NCBI GenBank assembly: GCA_040772845.1
Contig: JAXGXG010000001.1
Location: 7,378,001 to 7,442,000, forward strand
DNA: 64,000 nucleotides
Reading direction: 5' to 3'
Origin: PWXP01 sp040772845
GTDB lineage: Bacteria; Planctomycetota; Planctomycetia; Pirellulales; Thermoguttaceae
The notes under the pieces: generated by a model
The model's input: only the letters and a program-made list of their open reading frames with translations
The model's database searches: none
Told to the model about the DNA's origin: nothing
Made by a program: the position numbers and the translations under genes
In this document: positions 53,147 to 60,866 of the stretch, in pieces
Position numbering within the stretch: position 1 is the first letter of the stretch
How the letters are laid out: each line of letters starts with the position of its first letter

Positions 53147-53894
53147 GGGTCGGGAGTCTTTACCCTTGACGGCCGTGGTGGAGGATGGTAATCTGAGGCT
53201 ATGCCACGACGATTGCGAGTTGCCACCGGGGGATATGCGTACCACGTGCTGAACCGTGGCGTGGGCAAGATGCGCCTGTTTGCCAAGGAGCGGGACTTCG
53301 AGGCCTTCGAGGAGGTCATCGCCCAGGCGAAGGAGTGGTTGCCGATGCGCGTGCTGGCGTGGTGCGTTATGTCGACGCATTGGCATTTCGTGCTTTGGCC
53401 GCGTGAGGATGGCGACCTGTCGGAGTTCATGCGTTGGCTGACTGTCACGCACACGCAACGCTGGCACGCTGCGCATCGGACGGCGGGAACCGGCCCTCTG
53501 TACCAGGGGCGTTTCAAGTCGTTCCCGATTCAGGAAGATGACCATCTTCTGACCGTCCTGCGGTACGTGGAGCGGAACCCCCTGCGCGCGAACATGGTAG
53601 AAAAGGCCGATGCGTGGCGATGGTCGAGCCTTTGGCATCGCGCGCACCGCAATCGTGCAGGCTTGGTGGATGCCGGTCCGGTGGTGCTTCCGCGGCGCTG
53701 GCGTCAGCACGTGCAAGCTGCGCATACCGAGGCGGAACTGGCGGCGTTACGGCATTCGGTCGTACGTGGTTCGCCTTTCGGCGACGCCCAATGGCAGCAG
53801 CGCACCGCGAAGCAGTTAGGCCTCGAATCGACCCTTCGCCCCCGCGGTCGCCCTTGGCCTTCGCCATTTGAACCAGAGTAAAGACTCCCGACCC
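53147..53894 (+). mobile_element. RAYT element 1 bounded by 17-bp perfect inverted repeats
   Basis: GGGTCGGGAGTCTTTAC at 53147-53163 is the exact reverse complement of GTAAAGACTCCCGACCC at 53878-53894. The two copies flank the transposase gene tightly (37 bases before its ATG; the right copy begins inside its last codons). Confidence 0.88.
53201..53881 (+). CDS. REP-associated tyrosine transposase (RAYT), copy 1
   Basis: A 226-residue Y1-type single-strand transposase. The HUH motif is H60-W-H62 in MSTHWHFVLW. The catalytic-tyrosine segment is LLTVLRYVERNPLRANMVEK, typical of TnpA_REP proteins that process REP/REPIN hairpins. The N-terminus MPRRLRVATGGYAYHVLNRG is also family-typical. The stop lies inside the right inverted repeat. 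It differs from copy 2 by a few residues, mainly at the C-terminus and an Ala/Glu change after VEKAD. Confidence 0.92.
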   Translation: MPRRLRVATGGYAYHVLNRGVGKMRLFAKERDFEAFEEVIAQAKEWLPMRVLAWCVMSTHWHFVLWPREDGDLSEFMRWLTVTHTQRWHAAHRTAGTGPLYQGRFKSFPIQEDDHLLTVLRYVERNPLRANMVEKADAWRWSSLWHRAHRNRAGLVDAGPVVLPRRWRQHVQAAHTEAELAALRHSVVRGSPFGDAQWQQRTAKQLGLESTLRPRGRPWPSPFEPE

Positions 53895-53907
53895 CTTTAA
53901 TCGCCCT

Positions 53908-54198
53908 ATGACTGAAGATGATGCAATAAGAAGGGCGTTGGAATACGCCAGTAGCATTGGCATAACGCCGGCTGGCGATGTTGAAGCCCAGTACTTCAAC
54001 CTGGAACGACTCGACGCCCTTGCCACCGTATGTCCGGACGACATGGTGGAGACGTATCATAGTGTTAGAAGCCGGTTTCGGAGCCATTGGGCCGTCACTA
54101 TTCCGTTGATGAAGGCACCTGGAACAGTAGCATCGCCGGCATCTGCTGTTGTCCAGGTGTTTGACACCGGTGAAGCCACGCTATTGGACTCCTTGTAA
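53908..54198 (+). CDS. Putative immunity protein stranded after the mobile unit
   Basis: A 96-residue protein starting two bases after the end of the duplicated unit (MTEDDAIRRALEYASSIGIT, then ITPAGDVEAQYFNLERLDAL). It is acidic, lacks a signal peptide and has the size of an immunity protein. Its position suggests it once followed the HNH-type toxin at 50408-51232, with the 2.67-kb unit inserted between them. No family was recognised; a different origin is possible. Confidence 0.55.
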   Translation: MTEDDAIRRALEYASSIGITPAGDVEAQYFNLERLDALATVCPDDMVETYHSVRSRFRSHWAVTIPLMKAPGTVASPASAVVQVFDTGEATLLDSL

Positions 54199-54421
54199 AG
54201 GCGGGGGCGAGAGAGGCGATTAGAGGCGACAGGTCCAAGGGAGGACGCTTGGAGAGTCCTTGGGGGCAGAGCGCTGTTAGACGGTAAGCAGTTGACAGCA
54301 ATGCTCATTTCCGCTAGCGTGAGGAGAGTAAAAGATACCATGAAAGAGCCAGGGTCTCCAAGAAAAGTACGCTTGGGAACGTTTATAAACCCAACGTTCA
54401 CTCATTCCAGGAGACCCCAGC

Positions 54422-55531
54422 ATGTTGTACCTTGGTATCGACCAGCACAAGCGGCAATTGACGGTGAATTTGCGAAACGAAGACGGTTCCGTGATCCTCA
54501 AGCGGCAGGTGAGCACCCAGTGGGAGAAGGTTCGCACCTTCTTTGCCGATCTTGCCGAGAAGACGAAGTCTGACGACGGCTTCATGGCCATCCTCGAAGT
54601 GTGCGGCATGAATCCCTGGCTCCTGGCCATGCTCAAGGAGTATGGTTGCCGCGAGATCGTTGTCATCCAGCCGGCCAAGCGATCCGTGCAGAAGACCGAC
54701 GGGCGCGACGCTGCTGAACTTTCGCACCTGCTGTGGGTGCATCGGCACAATTTTCTGGGGGGCGAGTGTCCGCTGGGCGTGCGTCGCGTTCTGCCACCCA
54801 GCCCGCAAGAGGCCGACGACCGGCAGTTGACCGCGCTGCGAGCCCGCCTGACGCGGCAGCGCACGGCCGTGCTCAACGGCATCCACAAGCTGCTCCGAAA
54901 GCACAACCTGGAGCAATTCCAGCCGACGAAGGAGTTTCAGACGAAGAAGGTCCGAGCCTGGCTGGCGGAACTCGAACTGCCGGCGTTGGACCGGCTGGAA
55001 CTGAACATGCTCGTGCCGCAATGGGACCTACTCGACTCGCAGTTGGACGCCGTGGAAGCGAAGATCGCCGAGCGAGCCGCGGCCGACGAGCAGGTGCAAC
55101 TGCTGGAGTCAATTCCCGGCGTGGGACATTACAGCGCGTTGGCGATCCATTCCCGGATCGGCGACATCGATCGTTTCAAGCACGCCGATAGCCTGGCGAA
55201 CTTCTTCGGCCTGACTCCCGGCTGCAACAACTCGGGCGAAAACACCAAGCGGCTGGGCTCGATTACCAAACGCGGTAGCAAGCTGGTGCGTTATCTGCTG
55301 AATCAGGCGGTGATCAAGGTGCTACGTTTCGACAGCGATATGCGGACGTGGTTCAAACGGATCAAGCGGCGGCGGGGCGCGAAGATTGCGCGGGTGGCGG
55401 TGATGCGGCGGCTGACGACGATCCTTTGGCATATGCTCAAGAAGAAGCAGAAGTACCGTTACAAAGCGATAGTCAAACGACACGAGGCGTTCGACGCCTA
55501 CGCAGGCACGGCCACGGTTCAAGGGAATTGA
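54422..55531 (+). CDS. IS110-family transposase, copy 2
   Basis: Identical in all 369 residues to copy 1, including the DEDD-domain start LYLGIDQHKR and the C-terminal IPGVGHYSALAIHSR block. The same hairpin leader precedes it (54352-54417). The perfect identity means recent duplication or gene conversion. Confidence 0.95.
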   Translation: MLYLGIDQHKRQLTVNLRNEDGSVILKRQVSTQWEKVRTFFADLAEKTKSDDGFMAILEVCGMNPWLLAMLKEYGCREIVVIQPAKRSVQKTDGRDAAELSHLLWVHRHNFLGGECPLGVRRVLPPSPQEADDRQLTALRARLTRQRTAVLNGIHKLLRKHNLEQFQPTKEFQTKKVRAWLAELELPALDRLELNMLVPQWDLLDSQLDAVEAKIAERAAADEQVQLLESIPGVGHYSALAIHSRIGDIDRFKHADSLANFFGLTPGCNNSGENTKRLGSITKRGSKLVRYLLNQAVIKVLRFDSDMRTWFKRIKRRRGAKIARVAVMRRLTTILWHMLKKKQKYRYKAIVKRHEAFDAYAGTATVQGN

Positions 55532-56237
55532 CTGAAGCAGTATTTTTCGGGGGGCGTCCCCCGAACCCCCAAAGGATTTATCGCATGAAGCTCAAAGAGG
55601 AATACGCCCGTGGCGCAAAGAACAAGGGTGAACCTTGTCGGCCCACCCTCATTCCTCTTCGAGCCCTGACGGCGGCGCTCGGGTCGGTTCCCACCGTTGC
55701 CCTATCCTCCGCGTCAGGCAAGTGAAGTGTAGCACCCACAATTCAACCGACGGAGACACCTTTCGACTTTTGTGACAGTGTTGATTCGCCGCCTTCCGGT
55801 GAGCGAATCCCTGCGGCTCCATGCCAGCTCGACCCGACCCTTGGACCTCGGCCGCCTTGGCCAGGCGTGTAAACGATTATGGAGCGGCCTGGAGCCCGCA
55901 GGACGATCGAATCGACAAAGCGGTGTCGGGCAGATGTTGCCCGAGCGCGGACGTATAACACGGTCCGCGGGCGTCCACGAAGGGACGGGTAGAGGCACGG
56001 TCGCACATTGACAAGAACGACCGAATAGACCTCGCGAAAACAGATCGGAACACGGTGACGAGTCGACGTGAGTCTTATAGCGCAGAACAGCGAAGCTAGA
56101 AGCCCAACGACGTGAGCTGCAAAAAGTTCGTCCTGACGGACTGCGAAGATCGTACGCAACTACGGCATAAAAAGAAGCATCCCCAAGTGACACAATCCGC
56201 AGAGACCGCCCTTGACAACGAAGGCTCTTTCAGGGAA

Positions 56238-56985
56238 GGGTCGGGAGTCTTTACCCTTGACGGCCGTGGTGGAGGATGGTAATCTGAGGCTATGCCACGA
56301 CGATTGCGAGTTGCCACCGGGGGATATGCGTACCACGTGCTGAACCGTGGCGTGGGCAAGATGCGCCTGTTTGCCAAGGAGCGGGACTTCGAGGCCTTCG
56401 AGGAGGTCATCGCCCAGGCGAAGGAGTGGTTGCCGATGCGCGTGCTGGCGTGGTGCGTTATGTCGACGCATTGGCATTTCGTGCTTTGGCCGCGTGAGGA
56501 TGGCGACCTGTCGGAGTTCATGCGTTGGCTGACTGTCACGCACACGCAACGCTGGCACGCGGCGCATCGGACGGCGGGAACCGGCCCGTTGTACCAAGGG
56601 CGCTTCAAGTCGTTCCCGATTCAGGAAGATGACCATCTTCTGACCGTCTTGCGATACGTGGAGCGGAACCCCCTGCGCGCGAACATGGTAGAAAAGGCCG
56701 ATGAGTGGCGATGGTCGAGCCTTTGGCATCGTGCGCGCCGCAATCGTGCAGGCTTGGTGGATGCCGGTCCGGTGGTGCTTCCGCGGCGCTGGCGTCAGCA
56801 CGTGCAAGCTGCGCATACCGAGGCGGAACTGGCGGCGTTACGGCATTCGGTCGTACGTGGTTCGCCTTTCGGCGACGCCCAATGGCAGCAGCGCACCGCG
56901 AAGCAGTTAGGCCTCGAATCGACCCTTCGCCCCCGCGGTCGCCCCTGGCCTTCTGCACCAGAACTAGAGTAAAGACTCCCGACCC
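56238..56985 (+). mobile_element. RAYT element 2 bounded by 17-bp perfect inverted repeats
   Basis: The same 17-base inverted repeats as in copy 1, at 56238-56254 and 56969-56985, flank the second RAYT gene. Confidence 0.88.
56292..56972 (+). CDS. REP-associated tyrosine transposase (RAYT), copy 2
   Basis: A 226-residue protein with intact HWH and RYVERNPLRA motifs. The nucleotide differences from copy 1 begin only in the last 60 percent of the gene, mostly at third codon positions (CCTCTG versus CCGTTG, CGTTTC versus CGCTTC), and include changes at the C-terminus (SAPELE versus SPFEPE). Third-position changes imply that both genes were under coding selection before the front part was homogenised. 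Confidence 0.92.
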   Translation: MPRRLRVATGGYAYHVLNRGVGKMRLFAKERDFEAFEEVIAQAKEWLPMRVLAWCVMSTHWHFVLWPREDGDLSEFMRWLTVTHTQRWHAAHRTAGTGPLYQGRFKSFPIQEDDHLLTVLRYVERNPLRANMVEKADEWRWSSLWHRARRNRAGLVDAGPVVLPRRWRQHVQAAHTEAELAALRHSVVRGSPFGDAQWQQRTAKQLGLESTLRPRGRPWPSAPELE

Positions 56986-57083
56986 CTTTAATCGCCCCGA
57001 TGGTGGCGAGGAACGGTCGGGGAAGGCCGTAGGCCGCACGCCCGACATGCACGCCTGCGGGCAGTCGGACGGAAGACGGCTGA

Positions 57084-57185
57084 ATCTATGAGTCGGACGC
57101 CGACTGGGACCGCCAGCCGATTCCATTCGAGCAGTCCGGGGAATTGCTCCTCGTCGAGATCGACGAGTTCCTGGCGACCTTCTGA
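57084..57185 (+). pseudogene. C-terminal fragment of a small acidic protein
   Basis: A 33-codon frame ending in TGA encodes IYESDADWDRQPIPFEQSGE and then LLLVEIDEFLATF. Its composition resembles the tail of an immunity protein. No start or upstream part exists because copy 2 of the mobile unit ends 87 bases before it. This is a guess from composition and context only. Confidence 0.35.
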
Positions 57186-57571
57186 TTTTGCCTTCTGGGG
57201 AAGTGGTCCCGTGGAAGGTATGCCTGTGCGGGCGGACGCCTCCCCATCCGGCCTGGGGCGCATAGCCTGCTTGTGATATCTCTTGCCGCCAACTTTGCCG
57301 CGAGAGTTCGCATACGCGCTGAGTAGTAGGCAAAGGGCGGGCATGCCTGGCCTCTCCTGCCTGCTGCCCCTTGACCTGCCAGTTTCCCGTGCCTATCCTT
57401 AAGTTCTTTGAGAGAAATCAAATTGCCGATCCCTTTCCGCGGCTTTCGCAATGGTAGAGCATGGGACATCGACGGGTTGCGTTCGGCCAGAACGGCCCGT
57501 GAATTCTGGGGGCCGGCCGGATCGCCAGCACTGTTGTCTCTCCTGAAACGGGAAAGAACTGGAGCATAACA
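57186..57571. other. Intergenic region without recognisable gene
   Basis: 386 bases between the island and the SMP-30-like gene. Short frames in several directions have no ribosome site or family match. It presumably holds the promoter of the downstream gene. Confidence 0.5.
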
Positions 57572-58540
57572 ATGGTCTGCCGTATTGCAGTTCCCGGCTG
57601 CCTGTTATTGGCCGTGGCCGGCGCGGCGCTGGCGTCTGAGCACCCATGCCGCCGTGCTGGGGCAAATGCGTTCTCGGCGGCCGATCTCATCGAACCGTCC
57701 GCCAAGGTGAAGCTGGTCGCCGGCGGATTCCAGTTTACCGAGGGTCCGGCGTCCGACAAGGAGGGAAACGTCTACTTCAGCGATATTCGCGCCAACCGCA
57801 TCTACGTCTGGTCGGTGGACAACAGGCTTTCGGTTTTCCGGGAACCGTCGGGCCGAGCCAACGGGCTGCGCTTCGACCGCGCCGGCAACTTGCTGGTCTG
57901 CGAAGGGGCCGCCCGGCGCGTCACCGCCACGGCGCCCGATGGAACCGTCACGGTCCTGGCGGACCGCTATCAAGGCAAGCGGTTGAACAGCCCCAACGAC
58001 CTCTGGATCGATCCCAAGGGAGGAATCTATTTCACCGATCCTCGCTACACCGGCGCACGCTGGGTTTGGAGCGACAAGAGCGGCCCGGCCAACGAGGACG
58101 CAGACCTGGACGACCGGGAAGAGCAGGAGATGCGCGGCCTCTACTATCTGCCTCCCAACGGCCAGCCGCTGCGGCGTTTTGCCGAACAGTTCGTCAATCC
58201 CAACGGCGTGGTCGGCACGGCGGACGGCCGCAGGCTCTACGTCTCCGACACCGACGCCCGGCAGACCTACGTCTTCGAGGTCGGGGACGACGGATCGTTG
58301 ACCGGCAGGAAGGTCATCGTACCCCACTACTCCGACGGCATGACCCTCGACGAATACGGGAATCTCTATCTGACCAACGGCCCGGTCCACATATATACGC
58401 CCGACGGCCGGCTGATTACCACGATCGAACTTCCCGCCAAGTCGGCCAACGTCGCCTTTGGCGGGAAGGATGGCCGAACGCTGTTCATCGCGGCCCGGCA
58501 GGGGCTTTATTCGCTGCGTATGAAGGTCCGCGGCCAGTGA
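57572..58540 (+). CDS. Exported SMP-30/gluconolactonase-like propeller
   Basis: A 322-residue protein with GGAG seven bases before its ATG and a signal peptide (MVCRIAVPGCLLLAVAGAAL). Six-bladed propeller blocks carry the metal ligands of the SMP-30/gluconolactonase family: the Glu in FTEGPASDKEGNVYFSD, the Asn in LNSPNDLWIDPKGGIYFTDP, the Asn in NPNGVVGTADG and the Asp in YSDGMTLDEYGNLYL. It likely hydrolyses a sugar lactone in the periplasm. It stands alone between mobile DNA and repeats. Confidence 0.9.
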   Translation: MVCRIAVPGCLLLAVAGAALASEHPCRRAGANAFSAADLIEPSAKVKLVAGGFQFTEGPASDKEGNVYFSDIRANRIYVWSVDNRLSVFREPSGRANGLRFDRAGNLLVCEGAARRVTATAPDGTVTVLADRYQGKRLNSPNDLWIDPKGGIYFTDPRYTGARWVWSDKSGPANEDADLDDREEQEMRGLYYLPPNGQPLRRFAEQFVNPNGVVGTADGRRLYVSDTDARQTYVFEVGDDGSLTGRKVIVPHYSDGMTLDEYGNLYLTNGPVHIYTPDGRLITTIELPAKSANVAFGGKDGRTLFIAARQGLYSLRMKVRGQ

Positions 58541-58656
58541 CGGCGCTGCAACGGATCGATCGACAGCCGAGAAGGGAGTCCCGTGCGTGATTAAAGAGGA
58601 CGGGGTGCGTCGGCGAAAGCCGGAGAAAGGTAGCGAATGAAAGAGTCGTACGAAGG

Positions 58657-58746
58657 ATTAAAGGGCACGGGTCCAATATTGTAGGGGTGCGTCGTAACAC
58701 CCTGTGCTGTCAGTGCTTGCAGATAACTGTACTTGTCCCGTTTAAT
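58657..58746. repeat. REPIN-like 90-bp element (reverse orientation of 42814-42901)
   Basis: The ends ATTAAAGGGCACGGGTCC and TTGTCCCGTTTAAT are imperfect inverted repeats. The middle CGTCGTAACACCCTGTGCTG is the reverse complement of the middle of the 42814 element with one mismatch. It is the main feature of the 345-base gap 58541-58885, which holds no gene; GCTCTTTCAGGGACAGGTC near 58770 also resembles the DNA before the RAYT left repeat. Confidence 0.72.
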
Positions 58747-58885
58747 TGTACTCGGCCATTGCACAACTAGCTCTTTCAGGGACAGGTCTGTGGGAGCCCG
58801 GGTGAGCAATCGCCAGCTCAACCGAGCCGGGCAGCCTCTGCAGCGACATGGCCTGCCAATGCTGAAACGAACACCTTGAGACCGG

Positions 58886-60754
58886 TCATCGACGACAGCT
58901 CCGTGAAATCGCCTGTCTTGCATGCGGTTCGTGGTGATACGATGAGTGTGCCAGTTGTGTATAGCTGTTCCTGAACCAGTTTCTGACACAGAAATCTCCA
59001 TTATCACCAAGGGCCGCCCGCTCTTCTCGGCTGAGGTTGTATAGTGCGAACACGGCTTCGTTGCATGCCTGCTGATCGAGAGCCCTAGCTGCCTCAACCA
59101 ATTCCACACGCAGTGTTTCTGGCACATCCGTCCAACGCGGAATGCGGATGCGGCGCAGGTATTGCGCCTGAAACCTGAGAAACCCGCCTCGCATTTTTGT
59201 TGAATACGTTGCAATGAACAAACGCGTCACCGCCGATAACAGGACAGCCTGTAGAGCTCGTAAGTCCCAGGTGTCAGATACAACGTAATAGAGGTTGTGA
59301 TGTGGGTACAGTTTTCCATTTTCAAAGACGACATGAGCCTCGCCCTTGATGTCGGGAATCAGAAGCTTTGGCCTGGAGGTAAGTGCTGGAGTAATTCGAT
59401 CAATGGTACGGTACCACTTGCTTGGCGATTTCCGGGCGCAGTGACGACCTGCAATCACGTCGCGTCTCGCCTCCAAATACTGTCGCAAACGGGGATATTG
59501 TCCAAGTGAAACCAACTCGCCTCGATCCGTGAACGGGTTGATCACCCCTAGTCCGTGCCATTCCACTTCACCTGACGCAATGTCTTTCGTCGTCACCAGT
59601 GGCAGCTTTCGATCCTCCTCGACGTCGAGAACGTCGAAACGGTCGATAAATGCCTTGTCGGCTCCAGTGGCAACACCAATGCCTACCCTGCAATCGACTT
59701 CTTCCAGAGTCGGAAACTCCCGTTCAAGCCGGCGTATCAGCGCCATCTGATCCGACGATTCAAGCAACCAGGGATCGGAGCCGTTTGTGACCTGTTCCAG
59801 TTCACAAATCGGGCCATGCTTGGGCGGCAGCTTTCGTGCGAGCAAATCGGACGCCAATGTCTTGAGCGTGATCGGGTCCAGAGGCGGACGGTGAGCAATC
59901 CTGGTTGCCCCCGGTTTTTCCCGAGTGATAACTGTAATGGCCGGGTAAGCGATGACGTCGCAGTGGAACGCCGGAGTATCCACCATGTCAACATAGGCTT
60001 TTAGGTGGAAGTTCTCAGCAACAAGTCTGCGCAATGGACCGCCATAACGGTTCCTCATCCACCGATCAGAGCAAATGAACCCCAGGCTGCCAGCTTTCGA
60101 TAGTACTGACAATGACCGTTCGATAAACGGAATATAGAGGTCCGCACGATCGAAAATGGTCTTATAGGAACTGCGATAAACCGCCAGCAAGGGCGCGGGA
60201 ATCAGTTCTTGACGCACATAGGGAGGATTGCCGACAACAACATCGAACCGACCGTCCAGACGAGTCAGAAGAAAATCGTCCTGCAGAAGCCACGCATCCG
60301 CCAACAGTGTTGCTTCCTCTGTCGCGAATCCCTCACGGATCAGCAATTCGACAATCGAGACGTGAGTTGAACGGTATGTCTCTCGGTGCAACTCAACAGC
60401 GCGGATCGCATTGACCAGACAGTCCGGAGAACCAGAGTCTTTCTGCGTCCTCCATGCACCGAGAAGCCGGTGCACGGCAGCCACGAGGAAATCACCACCA
60501 CCAAACGATGGCTCCAGAAGTCGCATCTCATGAAGCGGTCGGTCTACCGTATAACCGACCAAGTCGAGGATGAAGTCGACTACCTCGGAGCGTGTAAAAA
60601 CGGCTCCACGAGCCTCCAAACCGCTCTGTGTGGCCAAGTGCTCCAGCGCATCCGTAATCACCGGCGCGTATTCCCCCGGGTGTGAATCGAGGAAGTCAAA
60701 AGCAAGCTGGTCCGATGCCACGCAGTCGTTCCTTCTAATGGCAGTAATAAGCAT
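58886..60754 (-). CDS. Eco57I-type N6-adenine DNA methyltransferase, solitary
   Basis: A 622-residue protein. Motif I is LLEPSFGGGDFL (about residues 79-90, replacing the usual DPxxGxGxF) and motif IV is NPPY (176-179) in FDVVVGNPPYVRQE, so it methylates adenine at N6. A leading helix region with ARGAVFTRSEVVDFILDLVG is typical of Eco57I-like enzymes, where the methyltransferase precedes a TaqI-like specificity domain (here about residues 340-560, with KLPLVTTKDIASGEVEWHG and SKWYRTIDRI). No restriction nuclease gene is adjacent: one side is repeat DNA and SMP-30, the other MoxR. The last 40 residues may be altered by the flanking rearrangement. No ribosome site is evident at the start. Confidence 0.85.
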   Translation of the reverse strand: MLITAIRRNDCVASDQLAFDFLDSHPGEYAPVITDALEHLATQSGLEARGAVFTRSEVVDFILDLVGYTVDRPLHEMRLLEPSFGGGDFLVAAVHRLLGAWRTQKDSGSPDCLVNAIRAVELHRETYRSTHVSIVELLIREGFATEEATLLADAWLLQDDFLLTRLDGRFDVVVGNPPYVRQELIPAPLLAVYRSSYKTIFDRADLYIPFIERSLSVLSKAGSLGFICSDRWMRNRYGGPLRRLVAENFHLKAYVDMVDTPAFHCDVIAYPAITVITREKPGATRIAHRPPLDPITLKTLASDLLARKLPPKHGPICELEQVTNGSDPWLLESSDQMALIRRLEREFPTLEEVDCRVGIGVATGADKAFIDRFDVLDVEEDRKLPLVTTKDIASGEVEWHGLGVINPFTDRGELVSLGQYPRLRQYLEARRDVIAGRHCARKSPSKWYRTIDRITPALTSRPKLLIPDIKGEAHVVFENGKLYPHHNLYYVVSDTWDLRALQAVLLSAVTRLFIATYSTKMRGGFLRFQAQYLRRIRIPRWTDVPETLRVELVEAARALDQQACNEAVFALYNLSREERAALGDNGDFCVRNWFRNSYTQLAHSSYHHEPHARQAISRSCRR

Positions 60755-60866
60755 TAACCACCCGCAGCCTCAATACTACAATGCTGCAAGCGCACTGCAA
60801 TCCCCCCCAAATTGCCGAACACAGTCGGCCATATATTCCCGGCTAGGGAGCTACGGTCCGACTCCG

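Larger units (their letters stand above)
51233..53906 (+). mobile_element. IS110-family transposase plus RAYT unit, copy 1 (2674 bp)
   Basis: The sequence from GAGAGTAAAAG at 51233 to TCGCCC at 53906 occurs again at 54324-56997 with a constant offset of 3091 bases and no insertions or deletions. The first about 2237 bases are identical between copies; the last about 430 differ at roughly 15 positions. It holds an IS110-type transposase gene, about 700 bases of non-coding DNA and a RAYT gene. It separates a toxin fragment from an immunity gene. Confidence 0.88.
54324..56997 (+). mobile_element. IS110-family transposase plus RAYT unit, copy 2 (2674 bp)
   Basis: Second copy of the unit at 51233-53906, same orientation, 417 bases after the end of copy 1. 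The identical region ends inside the RAYT gene near 56561. Before its left end, GCAGTTGACAGCA (about 54288-54300) resembles the leader of a toxin module, and GACAGGTCCAAGG (about 54230) resembles the REP-like seam; both may be scraps of a lost cassette. Confidence 0.88.
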
